The notes under the pieces were generated by a model, which saw only the letters and a list, made by a program, of their open reading frames with translations, had not been told where the DNA came from and searched no databases. This document shows positions 43,121 through 50,557 of a stretch of DNA of 64,000 bases, piece after piece. Positions within the stretch are counted from its first letter, which is position 1, and the number at the start of each line of letters is the position of its first letter. The position numbers and the translations under genes are program-made. Source of the stretch: Rhodothermales bacterium (GTDB lineage: Bacteria; Bacteroidota; Rhodothermia; Rhodothermales; JANQRZ01); the NCBI GenBank assembly GCA_028284265.1, contig JANQRZ010000006.1, positions 124,001 to 188,000 on the forward strand. Direction: 5' to 3'.

Positions 43121-43978
43121 CTAGTGGTACAGAAACAGCGGAATCTCGGCTTCGTCGATGAGACCGGTGGTGGTGGAGCCGAAGAGGAACTTCGACAGGC
43201 CGGTCTTGGCGTGCGCTCCGGCCACGATGAGGTCGGCGCGGCTGCGGTCGGCGTGGTCGAGGAGCACGTCTTTCGGGCTTTGTCCGGCGATGCTGGTGCC
43301 CACCACCGAGGCAAAGCCGTAGGCGTTGAGGTACGACGTAGCCAAGCCCAGCATCAGCTCGGACTCAGAGCGGGCGTTGTCATCGTCATCGCGGACGTTG
43401 ACGATTTCCACCTCGACGTGCTCGGTGTCAAAGGCGTTTAGCTCAGCGAACTTCTGCATGGCGCGGGCCGCGCTCACGCTCCGGTCGTAGGCCACCATCA
43501 CCCGGCGGATCGGGCGGTAGGCTGGCTCCACGATGAGTGTTGCCGCCGCACCCTTCTCGACCACCTCGTCCATGCAGTGGGTGCGCTTGTCGCGGTCGGG
43601 ATAGAAAAAGTGCGACTCAGCTCCGGCGATGAGCAGGTCGTGGTACTTCATATCCTCGACGATCCGCTCGAACGGGACGCCTTCCCCGATGTGGTCGCTC
43701 CCGTGCTGGACCCCAGCGCGTTCGATCTCATCAGCGAAGCCACGAAGGAGGTGCTGCGCTTGGGCGCGGGCTTCAGAGGAGAGTTTGTGCTGGAGCTTCT
43801 CGGCATAGTACATCGCTCCGAGGCCGGCTCCCGAAGACTCAGACTCAATGCCCTTGCTATCCACGAGCGCGAGGCCTGTGACTTCAGCATCGCACCGCTG
43901 GGCGATCTCTATGGCATAGCGCGTAGCAACGGAAGTGTCAGAGTCGAAGTCGAGAGCAACGAGGATGCGCTTGAGCAT
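43121..43978 (-). CDS. Tandem universal stress protein (UspA x2)
   Basis: A 285-residue protein with two Usp domains. The first starts MLKRILVALDFDSDTSVATRYAIEIAQ (1-145). The second runs from RRVMVAYDRSVSAARAMQKFAEL (about 155) to the C-terminus, with the ATP-binding pattern GAHAKTGLSKFLFGSTTTGLI (G-x2-G-x9-G-S/T). The first domain lacks this loop, so only the second may bind nucleotide. The ATG at 43978 is preferred; the open frame upstream runs into the origin region. It is transcribed away from the putative oriC. The 142 nt between it and the RtcB-like gene start show only short inverted repeats. Confidence 0.88.
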   Translation of the reverse strand: MLKRILVALDFDSDTSVATRYAIEIAQRCDAEVTGLALVDSKGIESESSGAGLGAMYYAEKLQHKLSSEARAQAQHLLRGFADEIERAGVQHGSDHIGEGVPFERIVEDMKYHDLLIAGAESHFFYPDRDKRTHCMDEVVEKGAAATLIVEPAYRPIRRVMVAYDRSVSAARAMQKFAELNAFDTEHVEVEIVNVRDDDDNARSESELMLGLATSYLNAYGFASVVGTSIAGQSPKDVLLDHADRSRADLIVAGAHAKTGLSKFLFGSTTTGLIDEAEIPLFLYH

Positions 43979-44051
43979 GGTAAGTCGGGAGAAGAGGGCG
44001 GAGAAGGGGAAGGTACGGCACACACGCTGTTCCGTCTGCTCAAGGCTCGAT

Positions 44052-44068
44052 TGGTATATGCTGGTATA
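44052..44068. repeat. TGGTATA direct repeat beside the origin unwinding region
   Basis: TGGTATA at 44052-44058 and 44062-44068, one helical turn apart. It lies between the usp start and the AT-rich segment and could be a usp promoter element or a site for an origin-binding protein. Confidence 0.35.
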
Positions 44069-44093
44069 CACGGTTGATCTGTCTTCCACACGC

Positions 44094-44160
44094 TCTATTT
44101 ATATAGAGTATTTAATAAATGATGTTAATGTAGTAGTAGGGCCTGTGGACATGTGGAAAA
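44094..44160 (+). other. Origin basal unwinding system: AT-rich region, DnaA-trios, DnaA boxes
   Basis: In + strand order: an AT-rich segment with the inverted repeat CTCTAT-TTAT-ATAGAG, then TAGTAGTAG (44131-44139, three DnaA-trio units), a GGCC spacer (40-43), and two adjacent boxes TGTGGACAT (44144-44152) and TGTGGAAAA (44152-44160). The order and relative orientation equal the unwinding element described for Bacillus subtilis, where DnaA moves from the boxes onto the trios of one strand. Confidence 0.75.
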
Positions 44161-44187
44161 GCAAGAAGCGAACACGATGTGGAGACG

Positions 44188-44196
44188 TGTGCATAA
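44188..44196 (-). promoter_or_regulatory. DnaA box (exact TTWTNCACA match)
   Basis: TGTGCATAA on +, TTATGCACA on -, an exact fit to the relaxed DnaA-box consensus. It lies 28 nt beyond the first box pair. Confidence 0.7.
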
Positions 44197-44322
44197 GAAG
44201 GCGGGGTTATCCGCGCTTCTGTCCACAAGCGAAGGTCGCTACAAAGCTGCGAGAAGGGGCTTACATGGTGATTGAGTTACGTTGTCCACGTATCCACGCT
44301 CGTCCACATTGAGGAGGTGGGT

Positions 44323-44361
44323 TCATCCACACGATGTCCACCGCCGTACCCCTGTGGATCA
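44323..44361. promoter_or_regulatory. DnaA box pair, inverted (one mismatch each)
   Basis: TCATCCACA at 44323-44331 (+) and TGTGGATCA at 44353-44361 (- as TGATCCACA). Each differs by one base from TTATCCACA. Weaker TCCAC-core sites lie at 44219, 44282, 44290, 44300 and 44334. Confidence 0.6.
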
Positions 44362-44453
44362 GTGTTGGATATCGCGTGGACGATTCGGGCTTGACAAACA
44401 GCTTTTTCTGGCAGGTCGGCGAGGCATCAAGATTTTCCCCGACGTGTCCACCG

Positions 44454-44484
44454 TTCTCCACAATCTTCTCCACAGGGTGGAAAA
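44454..44484. promoter_or_regulatory. DnaA box cluster at the right end of oriC
   Basis: TTCTCCACA occurs at 44454-44462 and again at 44466-44474 (12-nt spacing, same strand), followed by GGTGGAAAA at 44476-44484 on the opposite strand. Each is one base from TTATCCACA or TTTTCCACA. Confidence 0.65.
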
Positions 44485-44595
44485 ACTCTTTGGTTGCGCG
44501 GTACGAGGCTGAGGTCATAGCACGTTCATCGAACATGGCAAAACACGACGGGCTTCCTCTCGTTAGAGTACAACCACGCTGCACCCCGACCTCGC

Positions 44596-45258
44596 ATGGT
44601 TCGCCTCCTCTTCCTGCTGACGCTCCTCGTTCTTCCGTTCGATGTACTCGCACAGTCCAGCGAGTATGACGTGACGATTGCTCGTGTCAAGTATGGCGGT
44701 GGCGGCGACTGGTACAGCGGCGAAGAGTCGCTCCCGACCCTCCTCGCCTTCGTCCGCCAGAACACGCTCCTCGACGTGGCTCCGAGCGAAGACATCGTCG
44801 AGCTGACGAGCGACAAGCTGTTCCAGTATCCGTACCTCTACCTCAACGGGCACGGCACGGTCCGCTTCACCGACCGCGAGGCGGAGCGGCTGCGGCGGTA
44901 TCTCCTCGGCGGCGGCTTCCTTCATGTCAACGACGACTACGGCCTTGACGCCACGCTCCGGCAGGAGATCAAGAAGGTGTTCCCCGACCAGGACTTCGTC
45001 CGTGTTCCGTTCGATCACCCTATATATAGCGCGCACTTCCAGTTTCCGAATGGCCTCCCCAAAATCCACGAGCACAACGGCCAGCCCGCCGAAGGCCTCG
45101 GCCTGTTCCACGAAGGCCGACTCGTTGTCTTCTACTCCTACGAGAGCGACCTCGGCGATGGGTGGGAGCCGGAGGGCGTTCATGACAACCCGCCGGAGAA
45201 GCGGCAGGCCGCGCTACGGATGGGCACCAACCTCCTCGTTTACGCCATGACCAACTGA
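44596..45258 (+). CDS. DUF4159 domain secreted protein
   Basis: A 220-residue protein with signal peptide MVRLLFLLTLLVLPFDVLA (cut before QSSEYD). The rest matches the DUF4159 family: IARVKYGGGGDWYSGEESLPTLL, PYLYLNGHGTVRFTDREAERLRRYLLGGGFLHVNDDYG, FDHPIYSAHFQFPNGLPKIHEHNG, and a C-terminal GVHDNPPEKRQAALRMGTNLLVYAM. The domain is related in fold to glutamine-amidotransferase-like proteins and often occurs with BatA/VWA/MoxR genes, which are not adjacent here. The function is unknown. It is the first gene to the right of the putative origin, and a DUF4359 gene follows at 4 nt. Confidence 0.85.
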   Translation: MVRLLFLLTLLVLPFDVLAQSSEYDVTIARVKYGGGGDWYSGEESLPTLLAFVRQNTLLDVAPSEDIVELTSDKLFQYPYLYLNGHGTVRFTDREAERLRRYLLGGGFLHVNDDYGLDATLRQEIKKVFPDQDFVRVPFDHPIYSAHFQFPNGLPKIHEHNGQPAEGLGLFHEGRLVVFYSYESDLGDGWEPEGVHDNPPEKRQAALRMGTNLLVYAMTN

Positions 45259-45262
45259 CCCT

Positions 45263-45586
45263 ATGCGCTTGCTATTACTCATTGCCCTCCTCATCGTGCT
45301 GGCTGTGACGAACCCCGGCCAAGACGACTTTGTCGAGTACGCCGAAGAGAACGTCGCCGAACAAATCGAGGCGGAGATGGAAGAAGCGCCAGTGGGCGGC
45401 CTCTTGGGAGAGTTGGGCGGCTTCGCGGCGGGGCAGCTTGTCCAGCGCTTCGCACACCGGGATAACTACCTCGTGGCGAGCGTGTATACCTTAGACTTTG
45501 ACGGGCGAGCGAGCGAGGAGGAAGACTGGCGGTTCCTCGGGATCGCCGGGCTGTTCTTCGAGATCAGCCGCCCGGACAGCTTCTGA
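45263..45586 (+). CDS. DUF4359 family protein
   Basis: A 107-residue protein. N-terminal hydrophobic segment MRLLLLIALLIVLAVTNP leads into the family element NPGQDDFVEYAEENV; the C-terminal part has YLVASVYTLDFDG and WRFLGIAGLFFEI. This is the DUF4359 pattern: short proteins with an N-terminal membrane segment and an exported body. No function is known. It lies 4 nt after the DUF4159 gene and 24 nt before glyA, so the three may form one transcript. Confidence 0.75.
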   Translation: MRLLLLIALLIVLAVTNPGQDDFVEYAEENVAEQIEAEMEEAPVGGLLGELGGFAAGQLVQRFAHRDNYLVASVYTLDFDGRASEEEDWRFLGIAGLFFEISRPDSF

Positions 45587-45610
45587 CTCCCGACTCTTGA
45601 CGCACCCCCA

Positions 45611-46909
45611 ATGGACGACCTTCGCACCCAAGACCCCGACCTCTATTCCATCATCCAGCGCGAGATCGACCGGCAGAACGACGGCCTCGAACTGATCGCG
45701 TCGGAGAACTTTGTCTCCAAGGCTGTGCTTCAGGCGATGGGCACGCCGCTGACCAACAAGTACGCTGAGGGCCGCCCCGGCAAGCGCTACTATGGCGGGT
45801 GTGAGGTCGTGGACGAAGCCGAGGTGCTCGCGCAGGAGCGGGCCAAGAAGCTATTCGATGCCGACTGGGTCAACGTCCAGCCCCACTCCGGCGCGACGGC
45901 CAACCACGCCATCTACCTTTCGATGATGGAGCCGGGCGACCGGCTTCTCGGGCTCGACCTCGCGCACGGCGGGCACCTCACGCACGGCTCGCCGGTCAAC
46001 TTCTCCGGTATCCTCTACGACGCGCACTTCTACGGCGTCGAGCAGGACACGGGCCGGATCGACATGGACAAGGTCCGCGACAAGGCGAAGGCGGTGCAGC
46101 CGAAGATGCTCTCGGTGGGGGCGAGCGCCTACAGCCGCGACTTCGATTTTGCCACCTTCCGCGCTATCGCCGACGAGGTCGGGGCGATCCTGTGGGTGGA
46201 CATGGCTCACCCGGCAGGGTTGATTGCCGCCGACCTGTTGAACGACCCGCTCCCGCACGCCCACGTCGTCTCAACGACGACGCACAAGACGCTGCGTGGC
46301 CCGCGCGGCGGGATGCTCCTCGTTGGCAACGACACCGAGAACCCGTTTGGCAAGACGTGGAAGAGTGGCAAGCCGAAGATGATCAGCGAACTGCTTGACT
46401 CGGCGGTCTTCCCCGGTGTGATCGGGGGGCCGCTGATGCACGTCATCGCCGCCAAAGCCGTTGCCTTCGGCGAAGCGCTGGAGTCGGGCTTCGTGGACTA
46501 CCAGCAGCGGGTCATCGAGAACGCGCAGGCGATGGCCGAGGCGTTCGTTGAGCGCGGATACGGCGTGATCTCGGGTGGTACCGACAACCACCTCATGCTG
46601 ATCGATCTCCGCTCGAAGGGGCTGACCGGCAAAGAGGCTGAGGCGCTCCTCGGCGAGGCCGACATCACGGTGAACAAAAACATGGTACCCTACGATACCG
46701 AGAGTCCGTTCGTGACGAGCGGCATCCGCGTCGGCACCCCAGCGCTGACCACACGCGGCTTTGGGCCGGACGAGTTTCGCCACGTCGTCGACCTGATCGA
46801 CCGCGTGCTCTCGAAGCGAGATAGCGAGGGTGCCCGTGAACTCGTTCGCCGCGAAGTTTTTGTCCTCACCGAACAGTTTCCGCTCTACGATCACAGCGTC
46901 TTGGCGTAG
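45611..46909 (+). CDS. glyA: Serine hydroxymethyltransferase
   Basis: PLP enzyme that interconverts serine and glycine with tetrahydrofolate, the main source of one-carbon units. At 432 residues it is full length. Seen: [58 protein letters not shown], the PLP lysine Lys226 in [15 protein letters not shown], and the C-terminal [19 protein letters not shown] at 45611. After the stop comes a region of imperfect inverted repeats built from CGTTTCT / AGAAACG, which may end the transcript. Confidence 0.97.
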   Translation: MDDLRTQDPDLYSIIQREIDRQNDGLELIASENFVSKAVLQAMGTPLTNKYAEGRPGKRYYGGCEVVDEAEVLAQERAKKLFDADWVNVQPHSGATANHAIYLSMMEPGDRLLGLDLAHGGHLTHGSPVNFSGILYDAHFYGVEQDTGRIDMDKVRDKAKAVQPKMLSVGASAYSRDFDFATFRAIADEVGAILWVDMAHPAGLIAADLLNDPLPHAHVVSTTTHKTLRGPRGGMLLVGNDTENPFGKTWKSGKPKMISELLDSAVFPGVIGGPLMHVIAAKAVAFGEALESGFVDYQQRVIENAQAMAEAFVERGYGVISGGTDNHLMLIDLRSKGLTGKEAEALLGEADITVNKNMVPYDTESPFVTSGIRVGTPALTTRGFGPDEFRHVVDLIDRVLSKRDSEGARELVRREVFVLTEQFPLYDHSVLA

Positions 46910-46918
46910 GGGGGTCTC

Positions 46919-47020
46919 GTTTTCCGTTTCTAGTTCGATAAGAACGACCGGGTATGGTCAACCAGAAACGAGGAACAGCAAACGAGAAACGGATAGCCGG
47001 AACGAATGTCGGGGGCAACG
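46919..47020. repeat. Imperfect inverted repeats after glyA
   Basis: CGTTTCTAGTT and AACCAGAAACG pair with one mismatch, and TCCGTTTCT pairs with AGAAACGGA further out, so the 194-nt glyA to PRTase gap can form alternative hairpins. It may be a terminator-like element; there is no ORF. Confidence 0.35.
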
Positions 47021-47103
47021 GTTTTTCAAGGACGCCGCCGCGCTTATGCACGTAGCTTATAGCTCCCCGCGACCCCGGCTCGGCCCGATGATTCCTTCTT
47101 TTC

Positions 47104-47718
47104 ATGGCTAACGATTTCAGTTCGGTTCCAGAGTCGGCGCTGGCGCGGTTGGGGCACCAGCTCTACCAGCGTGCGCTCGTCCGCCGCGACCAGGAGCCGA
47201 TCACCGATCCGCGCGGGCAGCCCATCGGCTGGCTGCTCGACACGCGGATGCCGATGCTCGAAGGCGAGGTCTTCGACGAGATCGGCGATGTGCTCGCCGA
47301 GCGACTGCGGGCGCGAGGCATCGGGCAGGTCGCGGGTTTCGGCTACGGGTCCTTCCCGATAGTGTGCTCGATTCTCGGTGCGTCGGCAGAGGAAGGACAG
47401 GCGAAGTTCAAAGGGGGTTTCGTCCGCGAGCGTCGCAAGGCCTACGGTCGGCGTCGCCTCATCGAAGGCCCCATTGAGCGGGATCAACCCGTGGTGCTCG
47501 TTGATGATATTCTCAATAGCGGGCGCAGCGCGGCCCGCGCTATCGCGCTTCTTCGCAGCGATGGTTTCCAAGTCCCTGGCGTACTGACCCTCTTCAACTT
47601 CACTTGGAGTGGCGGCAAGTCCCGCATCGAAGGCGAGGGGCTGTGGGTGGAGAGCTTACTGGAGTTGAACCTCCGCGATGGGTCCCGCGCCGCCACCACC
47701 TCCGGCGACCGACGTTAA
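47104..47718 (+). CDS. Phosphoribosyltransferase, orotate PRTase-like
   Basis: A 204-residue PRTase-fold protein. The PRPP-binding loop is VVLVDDILNSGRSAARAIALL (about 131-151), preceded by RARGIGQVAGFGYGSFPIVCSIL and the basic stretch GGFVRERRKAYGRRRLIEG, where orotate PRTases have the flexible catalytic loop. The layout resembles PyrE, but the substrate pocket is not typical enough for a firm name, so nucleobase salvage or orotate use both remain possible. The N-terminal LGHQLYQRALVRRDQEPI is unusual. A purine/pyrimidine hairpin region separates it from tatC. Confidence 0.72.
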   Translation: MANDFSSVPESALARLGHQLYQRALVRRDQEPITDPRGQPIGWLLDTRMPMLEGEVFDEIGDVLAERLRARGIGQVAGFGYGSFPIVCSILGASAEEGQAKFKGGFVRERRKAYGRRRLIEGPIERDQPVVLVDDILNSGRSAARAIALLRSDGFQVPGVLTLFNFTWSGGKSRIEGEGLWVESLLELNLRDGSRAATTSGDRR

Positions 47719-47806
47719 GAGAAAAGAGGGAGGAGAACGAAGAGTATAGAAAAGAGAGCCGCTCTTTCTTCTTCCTTTTCCCTCTCCTCTTTCTCTTCTC
47801 TCATTC
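47717..47806. repeat. Polypurine then polypyrimidine hairpin between PRTase and tatC
   Basis: A purine-rich run (47717-47758) is followed, after GCCG, by a pyrimidine-rich run (47763-47806). The two halves are largely complementary (for example GAAAAGAGAGC with GCTCTTTC around the centre), so the transcript would fold into a long imperfect hairpin. The central GAGAGCCGCT also occurs at 58576-58585. Confidence 0.5.
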
Positions 47807-47811
47807 CCACC

Positions 47812-48720
47812 GTGCTCGATCTCAAGTCCAAGTTCTCGCGCATCGCCCGCGTCGCCGCGCCTTCAGGGGACGGCGCGTCCTCGGTTGTGGACGGGATCGC
47901 CGCCGAGATGGGATTCCTTGACCATCTCGAAGAGCTTCGCTGGCGGATCATCAAGGCGCTGGCGGCCATCGTCCTCTCGGCCATCGCGTGCCTCTTCTTC
48001 ACCGACTGGGTGATCGAAGAGTTGCTGATGGCCCCGACGCGGCCAGACTTCTTCATGTACGGCGTCTTCAAGATGGACGCCACCGAACTGGTCCTCCAGA
48101 ACCGGACGATCACGGGGCAATTCTTCGCCTACTTCGGGACCGTCCTCGCGGTCGGCATCATCCTCGCCATGCCGGTGGTGCTGTACCAGGCGTGGGCGTT
48201 CGTTGAGCCGGGGCTGTACGCGCACGAGCGCAAGGGCCTGCGGTTCATCTCGGTCTTCGCCACGATGTTCTTCGTGACGGGCGTCGCCTTCGGGTACCTC
48301 ATCCTGACGCCGCTCGCGCTCCAGTTCTTCGCCAACTTCCAGATCTCGGAGCAGATCATCAATGAGTTCGACATCGCGCGCTACTTCTCGATGATCCTGA
48401 TGTGGACGTTCGGGGCCGGGGCGCTGTTCGAGCTTCCGGTGGTGGTCTACTTTCTCGCCAAGCTGGGGGTGGTGACGCCGCAGAAGCTGCGGCAGGTGCG
48501 GAAGTTCGCGCTCGTCATCATCCTCATCATCTCGGCGTTCTTCACGCCGCCGGACCCGCTGAGCCAGATCATCATGGCCGTCCCGATCCTCGGGCTGTAC
48601 GAGGGGTCGATCTGGATCGCCACCGTCGTCGAGCGCCGCCGTCTCCGCGCCGAGGCCAAGCGACGGAAGGAAGAGGAAAAGGAGCGATTGGAGAAAGAGC
48701 GTGGGGAGCAGGGAGGGTAA
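47812..48720 (+). CDS. tatC: Sec-independent protein translocase TatC
   Basis: The receptor subunit of the Tat pathway, which exports folded twin-arginine proteins. At 302 residues it has an N-terminal extension of about 40 residues before the conserved start MGFLDHLEELRWRIIKAL. Six membrane segments follow, with GQFFAYFGTVLAVGIILAMPVVLYQAWAFVEPGLYAHERKG, FGYLILTPLALQFFANF and SAFFTPPDPLSQIIMAVPILGLYEGSIWIA. A long charged tail (RRKEEEKERLEKERGEQGG) ends the protein. The start is GTG at 47812. No tatA is adjacent. Past the stop GGGAGGGT and CCCTCCCC tracts again form a purine/pyrimidine hairpin. Confidence 0.95.
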   Translation: MLDLKSKFSRIARVAAPSGDGASSVVDGIAAEMGFLDHLEELRWRIIKALAAIVLSAIACLFFTDWVIEELLMAPTRPDFFMYGVFKMDATELVLQNRTITGQFFAYFGTVLAVGIILAMPVVLYQAWAFVEPGLYAHERKGLRFISVFATMFFVTGVAFGYLILTPLALQFFANFQISEQIINEFDIARYFSMILMWTFGAGALFELPVVVYFLAKLGVVTPQKLRQVRKFALVIILIISAFFTPPDPLSQIIMAVPILGLYEGSIWIATVVERRRLRAEAKRRKEEEKERLEKERGEQGG

Positions 48721-48810
48721 GGAGGGTACATTGGAAGGGTACGGATGCGATTCCCTCCCCGCCCTCCGTTCTTCCCACGCCGGACCTACTGAAATTCAAC
48801 CGGACGCGCC

Positions 48811-50478
48811 ATGAAACGCTCCCTCCGCATCGCCCGATCGCACACGATCGCCGTCTTCGTTGTCGCCCTCGCGCTTGGCCTCTTCGCCGGGTCGTTCATG
48901 CCGCCGGACGACGACTTCTTCGCCATCAAGAAGAACTTTACCATCTTCGGCAAGATCTACGAAGAGCTATCGACGGGCTACGTGGATGACCTCGACGCCG
49001 AGCAGCTCATGCGGACCGGGATCGATGCGATGCTCCAGACGCTCGACCCGTACACCGTCTTCATCGACGAGGCCGACAACGAGGACATCGAGATCATCAC
49101 ACGCGGGCGGTACGGCGGTGTGGGTGTTTCGGTCGGTCAGCGCGGGGGACGAACCGTCGTGCTCGATGTGTTCGAAGATGCGAGCGCGTTCGAGCAGGGC
49201 GTCCGCACCGGCGACATCATCCTAGAGATCGCGGGCACGCCGACCGATGGTCTCGACTCGGACCAGATTCGCGACCTCTTCCGCGGCGATCCGGGCACGA
49301 CGGTGAGCGTCCGCATCGAGCGCGAAGGCGAGATGGAGCCGCTCGACTTCCGCCTGACACGCTCGACCGTCCAACTCAAGAACGTGACCTACGCCGAGTA
49401 CGTGAACGACGGCGTGGGCTACGTCAAGCTGGAGCGCTTCGCCCGCGAGGCAGCGTCCGAGGTGGAGACGGCGGTGCGGAAGCTGCAAGAGACCGGCGAC
49501 TTGCAGGGCCTTGTGCTCGACCTGCGCGGCAACCCCGGCGGCCTCCTCGAAGCGGCGGTCGATATCTCCGGCCTCTTCCTGCCCGAAGGCTCGACGGTCG
49601 TCTCGACACGCGGTCGCGTAGCTGAGACCGAGCGGCTCTACCGCAGCCGCCACGCGCCGATTGCGCCAGACCTGCCGCTCATCGTACTCGTAGACGGCAG
49701 CAGTGCCTCGGCGAGCGAGATCGTGGCCGGTGCCATGCAGGACCACGACCGGGGCATCGTCGTCGGCGAGCGGACCTTCGGCAAGGGCCTCGTGCAGATC
49801 ATCCGGGGGTTGCCGTACCACACGTCGCTCAAAATGACGACAGCGAAATACTACACGCCGAGCGGGCGGCTGATTCAGGCCGTAGAGTATTCCCGTGACG
49901 GAGCCGGGGGCCGCGCCGTTGAGGTGGCTGACTCGCTCCGCCGGGCCTACACGACCAACGGCGGGCGCGTGGTCTACGACGGCAAAGGGATCGAGCCGGA
50001 CGTGGAAGAGAGCCTCGGCCCGATGAGTGAGTTGGAGGAGGCGCTTGTCCGGCAGGCCGCGTTCTTCCTCTTCGCCAACCGCTACGCCGCCACGCACGAA
50101 GACCCCGGCGATGCACTTACCGTGAGCGATGCCGACCTCCGTGAGTTCCACGACTGGGTCGATGCCGAGGGTATCGTCTATCGCACCCGCGCCGAGCAGG
50201 CCCTCGATGCCCTCGCCGACGACCTTGATGGGGCAGGCTACGCGGAGACCGCCGACGAGATCGACGCGCTCCGCGCCGAAGTCACCGACGAAAAAGAGGC
50301 CGACTTCGAGCGGCACGCGCCGCGCCTCAAGGAGCGCCTCCGCCGCGAAATCCTCGCCCGCTACCTCGGCGAGAGCGCCCAGATCGAAGCCTCCTTCCGC
50401 GACGACTTCCAGCTCAACCGGGGCCTTGCGTTGCTGGCCGATGATGCGGCGTACCGGGCGGTGCTTTCGGGGAGCTAG
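48811..50478 (+). CDS. S41-family C-terminal processing peptidase (CtpA-like)
   Basis: A 555-residue peptidase. N-terminal membrane segment (about 12-30, TIAVFVVALALGLFAGSFM); N-terminal helical part with ELSTGYVDDLDAEQLMRTGIDAMLQTLDPYTVFI; PDZ domain (about 95-190, GVGVSVGQRGGRTVVLDVFEDASAFEQGVRTGD); S41 catalytic domain with LRGNPGGLL, the serine motif DGSSASASEI (298-304 region) and the lysine in GERTFGKGLVQ. A longer than usual C-terminal region (about 400-555) is mostly helical. Expected role: cleaving C-terminal tails of periplasmic proteins. A strong intrinsic terminator follows. Confidence 0.92.
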   Translation: MKRSLRIARSHTIAVFVVALALGLFAGSFMPPDDDFFAIKKNFTIFGKIYEELSTGYVDDLDAEQLMRTGIDAMLQTLDPYTVFIDEADNEDIEIITRGRYGGVGVSVGQRGGRTVVLDVFEDASAFEQGVRTGDIILEIAGTPTDGLDSDQIRDLFRGDPGTTVSVRIEREGEMEPLDFRLTRSTVQLKNVTYAEYVNDGVGYVKLERFAREAASEVETAVRKLQETGDLQGLVLDLRGNPGGLLEAAVDISGLFLPEGSTVVSTRGRVAETERLYRSRHAPIAPDLPLIVLVDGSSASASEIVAGAMQDHDRGIVVGERTFGKGLVQIIRGLPYHTSLKMTTAKYYTPSGRLIQAVEYSRDGAGGRAVEVADSLRRAYTTNGGRVVYDGKGIEPDVEESLGPMSELEEALVRQAAFFLFANRYAATHEDPGDALTVSDADLREFHDWVDAEGIVYRTRAEQALDALADDLDGAGYAETADEIDALRAEVTDEKEADFERHAPRLKERLRREILARYLGESAQIEASFRDDFQLNRGLALLADDAAYRAVLSGS

Positions 50479-50506
50479 AGCGACGGTATCTTCCGGTTCC
50501 GTCCGA

Positions 50507-50540
50507 TAGGGGCACAGTGTGCTGTGCCCCTACCTTTTTT
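50507..50540 (+). terminator. Intrinsic terminator after the S41 peptidase gene
   Basis: TAGGGGCACAG and CTGTGCCCCTA form a perfect 11-bp stem with loop TGTG, followed by CC and six T residues: a textbook Rho-independent terminator. The tauE-like gene starts 17 nt later. A TATCTTCC box (50487-50494) lies upstream of the hairpin, so a tauE transcript from there would have to pass the terminator. Confidence 0.9.
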
Positions 50541-50557
50541 CCTGCACCTCCGAACGC

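Larger units (their letters stand above)
43979..44595. other. Putative chromosomal replication origin (oriC)
   Basis: A 617-nt gene-free region between diverging genes (usp to the left, DUF4159 to the right). It contains an AT-rich segment (44094-44130), a TAGTAGTAG run (44131-44139), a GC spacer GGCC, and then more than a dozen DnaA-box-like 9-mers with TCCACA/TGTGGA cores between 44144 and 44484. Two match TTWTNCACA exactly (44152-44160 and 44188-44196, both on the minus strand) and several differ by one base. No credible ORF fills it. The surrounding recF, rpmH/rnpA, mnmE/G, rsmG and parS content is origin-type. dnaA and dnaN are not here, so they lie elsewhere. Confidence 0.85.
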
